Below, in pieces: positions 47,601 through 55,007 of a stretch of 64,000 nt of DNA. The stretch lies in NCBI GenBank assembly GCA_031551355.1, contig JAVBNT010000024.1, positions 44,655 to 108,654 on the forward strand. Reading direction: 5' to 3'. This DNA comes from JAVBNT01 sp031551355. GTDB lineage: Bacteria > Vulcanimicrobiota > CADAWZ01. The notes beneath the pieces are model-generated. The model worked only from the letters and a program-made list of their open reading frames with translations. It searched no databases and was not told where the DNA came from. Both the position numbers and the translations under genes were made by a program. Position 1 is the stretch's first letter, and each line of letters opens with the position of its first letter.

Positions 47601-48969
47601 CCGTTTTCCTGAAAGCACCTACAAAAGTCAGCTCCTTGTCATAATCAAGCTGTGCGCCTTTAAAATCATCAAGCAAAATCTTTTTCTCTTTGTCTCCGAT
47701 AATGGACAAAAAAGACACCGGCTTCGATTCATTATCCAGAAGTTCAGACAGCATCGCCTTGATGCCATCGGCCATAAATTCAATCTCACGGCCCGTAAAC
47801 GCCAATGTCTGATAGACGATAGTTATTGTTTGCAGACCGTCTTCATCAAGCTTATATTTGTTAACTCTGAAGACAAGGGCAAAAGGAGAAATATTTTCGT
47901 GGACCGGTTCCATTGCCAACGGCATATGGGCGCGGGAGTTGGAAACCACGGAAAAGTTCCAAATCTTTGAAGTATCCTCACCTTTGCCCAGAAGGTGTTC
48001 GGTAACAAAATTCAGCGGATAATAGGCGTGATGCATTGCACTTCGCAATGTTGAAGATACATTGGCAAGAAAATCGGCAAAAGTCATTTCATCATTACGG
48101 CTTACGTCGAGAATCAATGAATTCACCAGCATACCGATTGTATCCTTAAGATTTTCAGGCAAACCTTTCCTGCCGGAATAGGCGGTTAACACCGGTATCC
48201 GCTCACAATTATAGCGCCGGAGCAGATAAGCGCTCAAAAGCGCCAGGGCAAAACGGAAAGGAGTTACCTTAAACGGCAGACGGCTGCAGTAATCATTTAT
48301 GGCGGCGGTCGTATTTTTATCCAGCTCAATCAAAAAATCGCTGCATGCAATATTGCCGTCGGAGATTGAATCAGGGTAATCATACGTAGCGTCAATTGAG
48401 TTCTCCCAGTACTGCCTATCTGCGGAAAATGCCTCGGAAGCAAAATAATTATTTTCAAAAGCACGGTAACCGCCGTAAACCGCAGGGATGGGCTTGATCT
48501 CCTTTTGCTCCTCAAATCCCGGCAAAGCATCATAAATAATTGCTCCGATCCGGCTGACACCGGTACCGTCGGTGATAGAATGGTGTATTTTCAGAAAAAC
48601 ATCGGTATCGCCGCCGTTTTTTTGCACAAAGAAATCATAAAGCGGAGCATCCCAAAACGGTGCAAAGCCGGAGTCAAAACCATATTTTATTTTCCATTCC
48701 GTATCGCCTTCATCCAAAAGCCGGACTCTTTCCGGAGCCGGATCACCTATATAGCTCAGAACATCAATACCGTCATAGGCGGTATTGAACCTGGTGTTGA
48801 GATCTTCAAAGCCGGATACAAGGTTTACAAGGAGATTGTAAATTAAAACCGGATCATATCCCGAATAAGTATAAACAGTGCGTATCGTGTGCATTCCCGG
48901 TTCATAGGCAATCTGCTCCGCATCCAGAATACGTTTTTGCGGTTGTGTGATCGGACTGTAATTTTTCAT
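41695..48969 (-). CDS. Dimodular nonribosomal peptide synthetase, C-A-T-C-A-T-R
   Basis: 2424-residue NRPS. Domains by eye: condensation 1 (~1-430; HHSITDG at 129-135), adenylation 1 (~450-930; YTSGSTGNPKG near 595, GYGPTEFTV), carrier 1 (~940-1020; GMSSLGAIR), condensation 2 (~1035-1470; HHIVFDG), adenylation 2 (~1480-1960; YTSGSTGKPKG near 1600), carrier 2 (~1965-2040; LGGTSLLVTQ) and a thioester reductase (~2055-2424; LTGATGFLGIH and YIHSKF). Both carriers have the attachment serine. No thioesterase or epimerase is seen. Reductive release implies a dipeptide aldehyde or alcohol, or a cyclised pyrazinone; an initial C domain suggests N-acylation. Specificity residues read by eye (DAIAMGGVAK, DMKNMGTVSK) give me no confident substrates. 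AAAGGCG precedes the ATG. Confidence 0.93.
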   Translation of the reverse strand: MKNYSPITQPQKRILDAEQIAYEPGMHTIRTVYTYSGYDPVLIYNLLVNLVSGFEDLNTRFNTAYDGIDVLSYIGDPAPERVRLLDEGDTEWKIKYGFDSGFAPFWDAPLYDFFVQKNGGDTDVFLKIHHSITDGTGVSRIGAIIYDALPGFEEQKEIKPIPAVYGGYRAFENNYFASEAFSADRQYWENSIDATYDYPDSISDGNIACSDFLIELDKNTTAAINDYCSRLPFKVTPFRFALALLSAYLLRRYNCERIPVLTAYSGRKGLPENLKDTIGMLVNSLILDVSRNDEMTFADFLANVSSTLRSAMHHAYYPLNFVTEHLLGKGEDTSKIWNFSVVSNSRAHMPLAMEPVHENISPFALVFRVNKYKLDEDGLQTITIVYQTLAFTGREIEFMADGIKAMLSELLDNESKPVSFLSIIGDKEKKILLDDFKGAQLDYDKELTFVGAFRKTAVKYPSKTALKDKDSSMVYSRLDSLTDKAAVILGRDFDVRGRFVALMLPRKLEFMAAILAAMKAGAAYVPVDPDYPADRIEYMIKDSDAAVLITSKESGQKIAFGGRQLLIEDLLEKAESLTAYEQLKPPGVDDNAYMIYTSGSTGNPKGVVIPHRALSAFIAWNQRAFDLTEESKACVVSSFSFDASVIGLFPVLCFGGTLYIIEEKLRYDLGAFYNYAKQEGLTDAGVATQFGIELMNRYDLSLKNVMVGGEKLKAVPNFSGKLFNGYGPTEFTVASSYHIVDRSRTYDNIPIGAPIPNSINYIVDKNMQLVPLGMPGELCLSGVQIAAGYWSRDDLTQKVFVKNPYSAESGYEKMYRTGDLARWNEDGELEYLGRIDDQVKLRGFRIELGEIEACISGFDKIESVVAVVRGDLLCAYYCSVEEIDEKLLTDYLAKKLPEYMVPSGFMRLEKMPMTPGGKINKKALPQMEMKAEEIVPAGNELQKKILETVSAVIKNEQIGITTDLFFAGMSSLGAIRIAAIISKDTGISINARDIMNGKTVQAIEALILQGTAAVRKSYEKRDVYPLTQNQLGVYYACARRLDSTHYNVPIAFKFAASTDTAKLKQAFFDVIEAHSYVKTHLTVSGQQICQVRCDGLTFDVPVMKVQESAVAGIKHSFTSPFNLFEGPLFRACIYETDENVYLLTDFHHIVFDGFSVDILLRDLITAYGGKDVAKEEFTSFDVALMEEETGKSEVFAKAEEYFRQRLLTVDNPAVLPKDTAKDGEDGLLAKYSQLVPKALVDDFCRTIGITPSSLFLGAACFVISRFVNLRDILISTISNGRDDAGLQNNLGMMVKTLPFVNSVPSDSSIAAYLKNTQQYMFDTLTHKAYPFTFISRDYGFVPEIMYSYQAGLISEYSLDGKKVGLETLLFNEKAKFPVSIHVADSGADYKIELQYNDALYTADTMTSFAACIKHILESMTERSESLLKDLSIVTAEQSSMLSSFNREVKKNNVPSLHSMLEHQALINPDKTALIAADRTLSFREFNERANLIANCLLSLGVKKGDRIAFVLSRTSNILCCMLGIMKAGCAYIPIDPDYPADRINHVLDDSSARYTIVDSDRGFKNGLDVNSLLSGGKKDNPGVDVTSEDLCYIIYTSGSTGKPKGVMLTHGNIVNYVVPEKENRHVMALLDNGCTMLSITTVSFDMFLKEAFTTLMNGLTLVFADEEQAVSPQKLAELFEKTGANAFNATPSRMLQYLALPVLCDAIAKCKVVMAGGEKYPPALYNKLSAITRAVLINTYGPTEITVSSNAKLLTGINVSIGAPLHNVVEQVMDMDENPLPFGVVGELWIGGEGVAKGYFGNMAMTGERFVVRDGMRFYKSGDLAKWNNQGEIIVLGRNDGQIKLRGLRIELGEIETVLGNYRGIKSCAVCVKNIQGQEHICAYYTADRQLKIEELRENLLSSLAKYMVPTAYMQLDELPVTPNGKTDFKALPEPFLMSHQEYTEPETPAEKLFCDIFAKTIGVDRVGAIDNFFDLGGTSLLVTQVVIEAANSGYEVAYGDVFSYPTPRDLALLVDKKTEKSASGGNADAEFDYSAIDKLLQNNNLESYRNGEFADVGNICLTGATGFLGIHILREFLRSCSGAAYCVVRGGRVEAKERVKSFLVYYFSDDFDELFDKRIFVIDGDITDKSSFAKLEGLPIDTYINCAANVKHYAAGTEIEDINVGGVANGVEFCMKKGCRFIQISTTSVAGISIENNPPEKNLMTEQMHYFGQSLENKYIHSKFMAERIVLDAVTKGLNGKIMRVGNLMARSDDGEFQINFNTNSFVNRLRAFSIIGKVSYAGMGVKTEFAPIDCTAQAILKLSAAPRQCCIFHPYNDHDVFIGDIISELNKRGVAITPCEPEEYEKDLGIAMRDKEKSQQLSVLVAYSNMGRGKRAVPIKTMNSYTSQALLRLGFKWPITSDEYLRNFIDALLGFGFFAENE

Positions 48970-49115
48970 AAAATGAATCGCCTTTCATGGATAAAATATA
49001 ATATGGGACTGTCTCACAAATTTCTATTTCTCACAGAGATAATATCTATAAAATTTTTGTATCTTTCTCTGTGGTCTCCATCTCCCTGTGACAAACTCTT
49101 CCATTATTTATAAAA
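48970..49115. other. NRPS upstream region with inverted repeats
   Basis: No gene seen. CACAGAGA (about 49035) and TCTCTGTG (about 49066) form an imperfect outer stem, and TGTCTCACA / TGTGACA give a second possible pairing. The NRPS promoter must lie here on the minus strand, but I find no convincing -35/-10 pair. Confidence 0.4.
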
Positions 49116-49155
49116 ATAGGGCGTCCCGTTTTATTCTTAACGGGACAGCCCCTTT
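49116..49155 (-). terminator. Terminator of the GGGGCTGTC family after the M50 gene
   Basis: On the minus strand, AGGGGCTGTCCCGTT pairs with AACGGGACGCCCT around an 8-base loop and is followed by ATTTTTATAAA. It would end the 53408-49389 minus-strand operon. The stretch 49156-49388 holds no convincing gene. Confidence 0.75.
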
Positions 49156-49388
49156 ATGAGCAAAAATTACCGGAGGCAGCGGAAAGAGCAAATAAGCCTC
49201 CGCAAGCAACGCCATTTTCCGAGCCCAAAAAGGCAAAACCATACAAACCTCTGCCGAGCATTTGCTTAAAACTCAGCCGATAATCAGGATTTTTGCCGTT
49301 TAATTTCAATTTGTTAATAAAAATTTTATTTTTTTCAGGCTTATGCATATTTTTTGTATGTTCACTTTACAGGCAAAAATACAACAGT

Positions 49389-50126
49389 TCAGTCTTCCAA
49401 AGCCACAGTCCTGGAATTTTCCCCGTCGGATTTAAAAGCCAAAAAAGCTGTAAAAACGAGAGCGCCAATAGAAATTAATATCCATAAAATTCCTATAGGC
49501 ACACTGAGAAAAGGCATTTTCAACATCTCAGCTATTGCATAAGAGTCGCTGCCCGTTACAGTTCTGGTAATAAGATCATCTTTTATGTCGACAACCGCAT
49601 AAAGGCAGGAGGCCGTTCCCAGAAATTTCACCAGTAAATCATTAAATTTATGTGGCAGTTTCAGCGCGGAAATTCCCATAGCAATACTGAAAAGCATACA
49701 AAAAATAAATCCGAAAAGTTCCCTCACATACAAAATGGTCATCAAAAAAACAATGACGGCAATTACCATTATGATTACTTTGTCGAACTTTGTTTTGACT
49801 CCAAGATAGAAAATAAGACATCCCCAAAAAATTGAACCCAGGTACCCTGCACTGGCGGTAATAATACTGCCAATAAAATTATGGGGCGCTGCGTATTGGC
49901 AAAATCCTCCGATTCTATGATCTATAGATATTTCCAAAATTTTACCGCCAAACAGCATCGCCGCCAGTCCATGGCTAAGTTCATGAAGTATAACAACAAA
50001 CAATTTCAGAGGATACAGCAGTATCGTGTTCCAGAGAAAATAAGAAGCAACAACCATTGCGAGAACAATTAACAGAGACTTTTCACGATCTTTCATATAA
50101 ACCTTTTTATCTGTTCCGACAAACAT
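49389..50126 (-). CDS. M50B-like membrane metalloprotease
   Basis: About 245 residues with some six hydrophobic segments. The zinc motif HELSHG (residues 48-53 from ATG 50126) lies within a membrane helix, followed by the AAMLFGGKILEIS and ASAGYLGSIFWG segments typical of peptidase M50B-like proteins. Site-2-type proteases cleave membrane proteins within the bilayer. ATG 50126 is preferred over GTG 50135 because GAGGGGG falls about 8 bases before it. It follows the metallophosphoesterase gene by a few bases in a three-gene operon. Substrate unknown. Confidence 0.78.
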   Translation of the reverse strand: MFVGTDKKVYMKDREKSLLIVLAMVVASYFLWNTILLYPLKLFVVILHELSHGLAAMLFGGKILEISIDHRIGGFCQYAAPHNFIGSIITASAGYLGSIFWGCLIFYLGVKTKFDKVIIMVIAVIVFLMTILYVRELFGFIFCMLFSIAMGISALKLPHKFNDLLVKFLGTASCLYAVVDIKDDLITRTVTGSDSYAIAEMLKMPFLSVPIGILWILISIGALVFTAFLAFKSDGENSRTVALED

Positions 50127-50140
50127 TTTCCCCACCCCCT

Positions 50141-50989
50141 CTATATTTTTAATACTCCTACGGCCTCACGGGCTATATCCTTTTCACTTGCCGAAGCCCC
50201 GGCAAGATAACCCAAAGGATTTGCCAGCATTTTTACACCGTTCCACTCATTGGACGCTTTTCTGTGAATATGACCGAACAGCCAATGAGAAACTTTATCG
50301 TATCCTTTCAAGAGCTCACCAAAAGCATTGGCCCCCATAAACCCGCAAGAAAAATCATAACCCGGATTGAACGAATAGTTGAGAATTTCCTCTCTGGGTA
50401 AAACATGCGAAACGGCAATAATACGCGAAACCTCCAACTCTGCGGCACAGTCAAACTGCCTGCTCAATGAAGACAGGTGTCGCTCACAAACACTAACGAC
50501 AGTATCTTCCGCGAAAGTGTCGCACCAATCCGTAAACACCGCATCGTTCCAGCGCAGATTTGCATAACGGCCGCTCCTGTAATTATCAAGCGAAATAGTA
50601 TCGTCAAGCTCCCTGTTACGCAGACTATAGTCAAACCAGCCGATTGTGCCGGCAAAAAATACACCGTCAAAGCAAAAACCTTTACGAGTCAAATCAATAA
50701 AGCCAGCAGCAGAACATGCAGCCGGAATCTGCAAATCATACTTATCCCATGAGGAACCGCTGCCGTTAATCCGCCAGATATCGTGATTACCGGCAACAAA
50801 CAGCTTCGGGCAGGAAAGTTCCGAAAACAGCAAAAGCACTTCTTCCAGCTGATGCAAATCGGGCGACACATCACCGCAAAGAACGAAACAGTCGGGATTG
50901 AGTCCCATCACCCTGTCGGCAATAAAAGGAAACAACCTTTTATTGCCGTTCTTTTCCGCATGTAAATCTGAGGTATAGGCAATAAGCAA
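50141..50989 (-). CDS. Calcineurin-like metallophosphoesterase
   Basis: 282-residue metal-dependent phosphoesterase, cytoplasmic. Motifs in order: SDLHAEKN (DxH), CGDVSPD (GDxxxD-type), AGNHDIWR (GNHD), SHVLPREE and WLFGHIHRKAS (GHxH). The TTG start is preceded by AGGGGTAGGGAC and lies 4 bases after the phosphohexomutase stop, implying coupled translation. Substrate could be a nucleotide, a phosphodiester or a protein phosphate; sequence does not decide. Confidence 0.88.
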   Translation of the reverse strand: MLIAYTSDLHAEKNGNKRLFPFIADRVMGLNPDCFVLCGDVSPDLHQLEEVLLLFSELSCPKLFVAGNHDIWRINGSGSSWDKYDLQIPAACSAAGFIDLTRKGFCFDGVFFAGTIGWFDYSLRNRELDDTISLDNYRSGRYANLRWNDAVFTDWCDTFAEDTVVSVCERHLSSLSRQFDCAAELEVSRIIAVSHVLPREEILNYSFNPGYDFSCGFMGANAFGELLKGYDKVSHWLFGHIHRKASNEWNGVKMLANPLGYLAGASASEKDIAREAVGVLKI

Positions 50990-50993
50990 GTCC

Positions 50994-53408
50994 CTACCCC
51001 TTTACGTGTGCCTTATAAAGAGATGTTCTCTCTCCGGTAACCCTGGCAAATCCGAGATCAAAATATTTTTTCATAACTTCCTTGTCGGTGCCGTCAAAAT
51101 AAACTTTTGACTTGGCATCCGTCCCTGACGGGCGCAGGCATATATCCCTTACCGGCCGGCCTTTTTCAAACCAGAACTGCAGTCCGTCGGACCATACGTA
51201 CAAATCTTCAAGGTGGGAAAACTCTTCCTTCATAACCGGAATCGTTTCCGATAAAATCTCCCGCAGCGTCGCCAGAGAAATTTTATTGCCGCTCACCGAT
51301 GTTTCACCTGTTTTGTAGGCTAGTGCCAGATTTCTGAAGAAACTGTTGAACATATCCCTCTGAGCCAGTCCCTCCTGTTTAGCAATTGCCAACTCGGCAG
51401 GGTCTATTATGGCCTCATTATAATGAATAATATCCCCTCTCGTTTCCATACGGTTTGAAATGCCGTTGTGTGCAAATATCTCCTGCAGATAATTATGCAG
51501 GTAAGATTTTGATTTATCGCCGTCTTTCAGGCTTTCAAGATATATCCTTGCCTGCAGGGCTATCGCGGAAAAACAAGCTTCTCCGCTGCTTTTTTCCCTC
51601 ATGGCAATCACAAACTCATCTAAAATGTTATAAATAGGTTCTTTCGGGCCGCCAATTTTACCGCCGCTTTCTTCACCGGCATGATGGAGTTTTGGTTTCA
51701 TCCCCAGCGTAATTTTCTGGCCAAGTTCATTTTCTACGTCAAAAGAAGAGCCTTTACTGGCATTAAGGGCATTTTCCACCGCCCGCTCAATAGCGGCAAT
51801 TTCCTTAAATCCTACCGGTACACGCAGAACGGGAATCTGATTGTATTCAGCCCATTCATCCCAGGCCAAAGCCGAAACATACGTATGAATGTCAAAATTG
51901 GCATATTTTTCCCAACTGCCGTCAAGCTTGGCCTGCACCATATCGTTATGGGCAATCATCAAAAACAGTTGGTTTGGTGAATAAAGGGCAAGCAGGCGGC
52001 CGTCAGCAAGCACATTGTAAAGAACTCCAAGCTGATCAAGCTTTGTTTTTTCCGACGCCGGAACGAGCTGGCAGCCGACAAAACGGTCAACATCAGGATC
52101 AACATTAAAGATAACCTGTCCATCGGGCGAATCCTTCAGCAGCTCATTATAGCCGGCTGTCGCAACGACTTTCGGGATGCTGGCATCGACAGAAAGGTGC
52201 GTAACTTCAAGCTCACCGGGACTGTTTTTCTTTTCACCGACGCAAAAACCGATATTATGGAAAAACGGGTCCTCCTCCGTGCGTATCAGTCCACCGTCAA
52301 AAATATCAAAAACACCAAGCTCCTTCAAAATGGCGGAAATAGTCTTATAACCGGCGCCGCCAAAGAAATCAAGTTTCAGCCTAAGGCCTTTTTGTGAGGC
52401 TTCACGGATCATATTCAGTGATTTATCGGAAGCCGGTCCGAGTTTCAGATAATTGGCATATAATGCCGCCGTATTTTGATAATCGAGATTATACATCATA
52501 TGCGGATCCGTCGTTGCGGAAAGACGGAATTCATAGCCGTCTTTTTCTATTTTATCAAGAATTTTCCACATATTTTCAACTATTTTATCATAACGGTCAG
52601 GCAGATACTGAGCTCCGTCAAAAGAAAGGATCTTATCACTCTGTTTCTGCGGTGCTCCATGGCTTGAAGTAAAGAAGTCCCCGCCCGAAAGACCAAGGAT
52701 AAAGACCAGAAACGACCACATAAAAATGGCCGAAGAATTAAATTTTTCCCCCTGTTTCATATTGAACACGTAAAGTCCGTTTGCCGCATATATTCTTGAC
52801 ATTAAAGCGGCAAATCTGGGAGTATTGGCCCTGACTTCCCCGCCGACAATTCTAACGGGGTTTTTCCTGACAAAAGCTATAATTTCCGCCAGCGGCATAC
52901 CATAGATAGATTCTATTATTTTGACATTTTCAGCCCCCAGATGTCCGGCTACCTGCTGCGCGGAAATTTCCGGCATACTCGTCATTCTTTCCTCATGGAT
53001 TTCCTTTACCATCATCGAAAGAGCTTCGGCAATCAAGGCAATCATATACTCGTTGATCCGGTAGCGGTGATCCCAGGGACAAATAACATTCTGGTTTTCC
53101 CTGACACCAGCGGTAGATACCTTTGCCTCTTTGGCAAAAGCCTCCACCTGTTTTCTAAGAGATATTTTCTCCGCAAACTCCGGAGACATAAAAAATGAAG
53201 TCTGTTCTTTTGATTCCAGCGCAAAGGGAGGATTCGTCCTGATAGAAAAATTTTTGGCTTCCCACTCGGAAAGAGTATTATCGGTCTGATACAGATAATA
53301 CTCCCGCATCTGACGCGGCGTCATATCCCTGGTAATTTCCTTAAGATAAGGCTGCGTCATATCAAAATTCAAAAGATTCGACTGTAAAGTAAAGGTGTTT
53401 GTTGACAT
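50994..53408 (-). CDS. Large phosphohexomutase (phosphoglucomutase family)
   Basis: 804 residues, longer than usual alpha-D-phosphohexomutases (450-600). It has the metal-binding loop DPDVDRFVG, the sugar-binding loop GEESGGKIGG and the phosphate-binding C-terminal loop LRPSGTDAKSK, the three diagnostic motifs. The catalytic phosphoserine loop, normally TASHNP, appears as FFTSSHGAPQKQ near residue 245, after an unusual N-terminal region of ~200 residues (ISAQQVAGHLGAENV and neighbours). The reaction is probably interconversion of hexose 1- and 6-phosphates, but the substrate may differ from glucose. It is the first gene of the operon with the metallophosphoesterase and M50 gene. Confidence 0.85.
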   Translation of the reverse strand: MSTNTFTLQSNLLNFDMTQPYLKEITRDMTPRQMREYYLYQTDNTLSEWEAKNFSIRTNPPFALESKEQTSFFMSPEFAEKISLRKQVEAFAKEAKVSTAGVRENQNVICPWDHRYRINEYMIALIAEALSMMVKEIHEERMTSMPEISAQQVAGHLGAENVKIIESIYGMPLAEIIAFVRKNPVRIVGGEVRANTPRFAALMSRIYAANGLYVFNMKQGEKFNSSAIFMWSFLVFILGLSGGDFFTSSHGAPQKQSDKILSFDGAQYLPDRYDKIVENMWKILDKIEKDGYEFRLSATTDPHMMYNLDYQNTAALYANYLKLGPASDKSLNMIREASQKGLRLKLDFFGGAGYKTISAILKELGVFDIFDGGLIRTEEDPFFHNIGFCVGEKKNSPGELEVTHLSVDASIPKVVATAGYNELLKDSPDGQVIFNVDPDVDRFVGCQLVPASEKTKLDQLGVLYNVLADGRLLALYSPNQLFLMIAHNDMVQAKLDGSWEKYANFDIHTYVSALAWDEWAEYNQIPVLRVPVGFKEIAAIERAVENALNASKGSSFDVENELGQKITLGMKPKLHHAGEESGGKIGGPKEPIYNILDEFVIAMREKSSGEACFSAIALQARIYLESLKDGDKSKSYLHNYLQEIFAHNGISNRMETRGDIIHYNEAIIDPAELAIAKQEGLAQRDMFNSFFRNLALAYKTGETSVSGNKISLATLREILSETIPVMKEEFSHLEDLYVWSDGLQFWFEKGRPVRDICLRPSGTDAKSKVYFDGTDKEVMKKYFDLGFARVTGERTSLYKAHVKG

Positions 53409-53596
53409 AATAAAACTTACTCCTTTTTACTATTTTTACGAAATAAACAAAAATACGGTTTTATCAGAAAATGATGTTTCCATTACCGAAAATAACTTCT
53501 TGAAAACAACTTCCCTATCCTCTTTGTCTTTTCATTATTTGCCAAGATAATCTATAAAAAACTTATCAAATAATTTTTGTTTTTAAATTATAATTA

Positions 53597-53625
53597 TTGA
53601 CAATGTTTGTTGATTGTGATAGGTT
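53597..53625 (+). promoter_or_regulatory. Possible sigma-70 promoter for the 53732 gene
   Basis: TTGACA (53597-53602), a 17-base spacer and TAGGTT (53620-53625, 4 of 6 consensus bases). It lies in a very AT-rich 323-base gap (53409-53731) that shows no gene. The leader would be about 100 bases. Confidence 0.4.
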
Positions 53626-53731
53626 ATATTTCATATTAACAATAAAATATTGATATTATTCAAAAACAATAAAACATTGTTTTAAAATATTACACCAATA
53701 ATGATAATAATAAAAAAATGAGTTAAATACG

Positions 53732-54823
53732 ATGGAAGGCCAAAAGAAAAACCCTTTAATTGAATCGCTAAACGCAGCAATATTTCAGGTTAAAAAAGTT
53801 TTATTTTCTCCATTTGACTTTAAAAAGTGGTTATTCTACGGTATTATAAGCGTATTTAACTGCAGCATCGTCAATATAAATATAAATATAAACAAGCCCG
53901 ACACTAGAATAAATTCATTGTACTCAATAACAGACAGAATACCTTCGGAACAAATAATTACTATAACAGTATTTTTTATACTCTTCACACTGATTATTGC
54001 CCTGCTGACAATATATCTCTCGGCTAATTTCAGATACGTACTTATGGAATCCATTCTGCAAAAAAAAATGCATCTGAAAGAATACTGGGCAAAGCATAAA
54101 CTGCGGTCAAAAAACTATTTCCTCTGGATTGTAAAAATTTGCTCGCGCATATTTCTCGCAGCCTTGATGTTTGTTTTTGGTTTTATTATTATAATCAGTT
54201 CGACCGGAAATACTCTGGCTATGATTGCTTCTGTATTACTTCATATAATTTTGATTGTCATAATTGTAAAAATAATAATTTATATCTTTATAGTGAATAC
54301 AGTTGTACTGCCGGTAACTCTGCACAGGGATCCGTCGGAAAAATCAGGTTCAATAGAGGAGATATGGAAGTCACTGCAGCCGGAAATAAAACAAAAATCA
54401 TGGATACTTTTTCTATACTGGCTATTAACGGTTGTATACGGTATTTTCCAAAACATTGTCATATTTATAATTTGCCTTCCGGCTATAATTTTATACGCAG
54501 GACTTACCTTTATATCAGGATTTACCGGTCCAACCCTACTATTATTACTTTTTATACCGGCAACAGCTGCTGTAACCGTTATCCTTTATATACTTATAAT
54601 ATCACCTGTAGCGGCTCCTTTGGGCGTATTCCAGATCAGTTGGCAAATGGCTCTGTCGGGCAGGCTCTTTCCTAAATATCAAACATTAATCATGGAAAAA
54701 GACGCTTTTGGGAAAATAATAGCCTCAAAAAATCTTTACGAAATAGCAATGGAAAAGAGCGAAACGGAGAAAAATGAAATCGGGGCTGACGCGATAACGG
54801 CAGACCCTTTTACACAAATATAA
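53732..54823 (+). CDS. Polytopic membrane protein, family member 1
   Basis: 363 residues, about six membrane helices, function unknown. It begins with a soluble amphipathic segment (ESLNAAIFQVKKVLFSPFDF, then KKWLFYG) that is shared by the three related genes downstream. The second half has the shared element near the C-terminus: FQISWQMALSGRLFPKYQ, then MEKDAFGKIIASKNLYEIAM, matched in the relatives by FEILL-AEKDNYGKITASK-MYDIE. The charged tail is cytoplasmic by the positive-inside rule. It is separated from its relatives by era. No transport or enzyme motif is visible. Confidence 0.68.
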   Translation: MEGQKKNPLIESLNAAIFQVKKVLFSPFDFKKWLFYGIISVFNCSIVNINININKPDTRINSLYSITDRIPSEQIITITVFFILFTLIIALLTIYLSANFRYVLMESILQKKMHLKEYWAKHKLRSKNYFLWIVKICSRIFLAALMFVFGFIIIISSTGNTLAMIASVLLHIILIVIIVKIIIYIFIVNTVVLPVTLHRDPSEKSGSIEEIWKSLQPEIKQKSWILFLYWLLTVVYGIFQNIVIFIICLPAIILYAGLTFISGFTGPTLLLLLFIPATAAVTVILYILIISPVAAPLGVFQISWQMALSGRLFPKYQTLIMEKDAFGKIIASKNLYEIAMEKSETEKNEIGADAITADPFTQI

Positions 54824-54865
54824 AAGAAATACCTCTGCACATGTTCCTTAATAAAAATAAATACC

Positions 54866-54894
54866 TTGACATTAGAATTGAGCAGCCTTACAAT
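54866..54894 (+). promoter_or_regulatory. Sigma-70-type promoter of era
   Basis: Perfect TTGACA (54866-54871), 17-base spacer, and TACAAT (54889-54894, 5 of 6). Transcription would begin near 54901, at the edge of the leader hairpin. Confidence 0.7.
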
Positions 54895-54900
54895 AAAGGT

Positions 54901-54964
54901 GCCGGTGGTGTAGGCTGGAGTTACTTCGAATATGTTTTTCACTCCAAGCCGCTTGTTCCCCGGC
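54901..54964 (+). promoter_or_regulatory. Structured era leader (hairpin)
   Basis: GCCGG (54901-54905) pairs with CCGGC (54960-54964), and GGCTGGAGT (54913-54921) pairs with ACTCCAAGCC (54941-54950) with one bulge. It lies between the promoter and the era start, so it would be at the 5' end of the transcript. No T-tract follows, hence not an obvious attenuator. Confidence 0.45.
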
Positions 54965-55007
54965 ATCTTTATTTGTGGAAAGCCATTCGGAAAGAGAGCC
55001 TACAATA

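Noticed and set aside
54139..54675. 178-residue plus-strand frame within the first membrane protein of the family
   Set aside because: It is out of frame with the family motifs shared by four genes.
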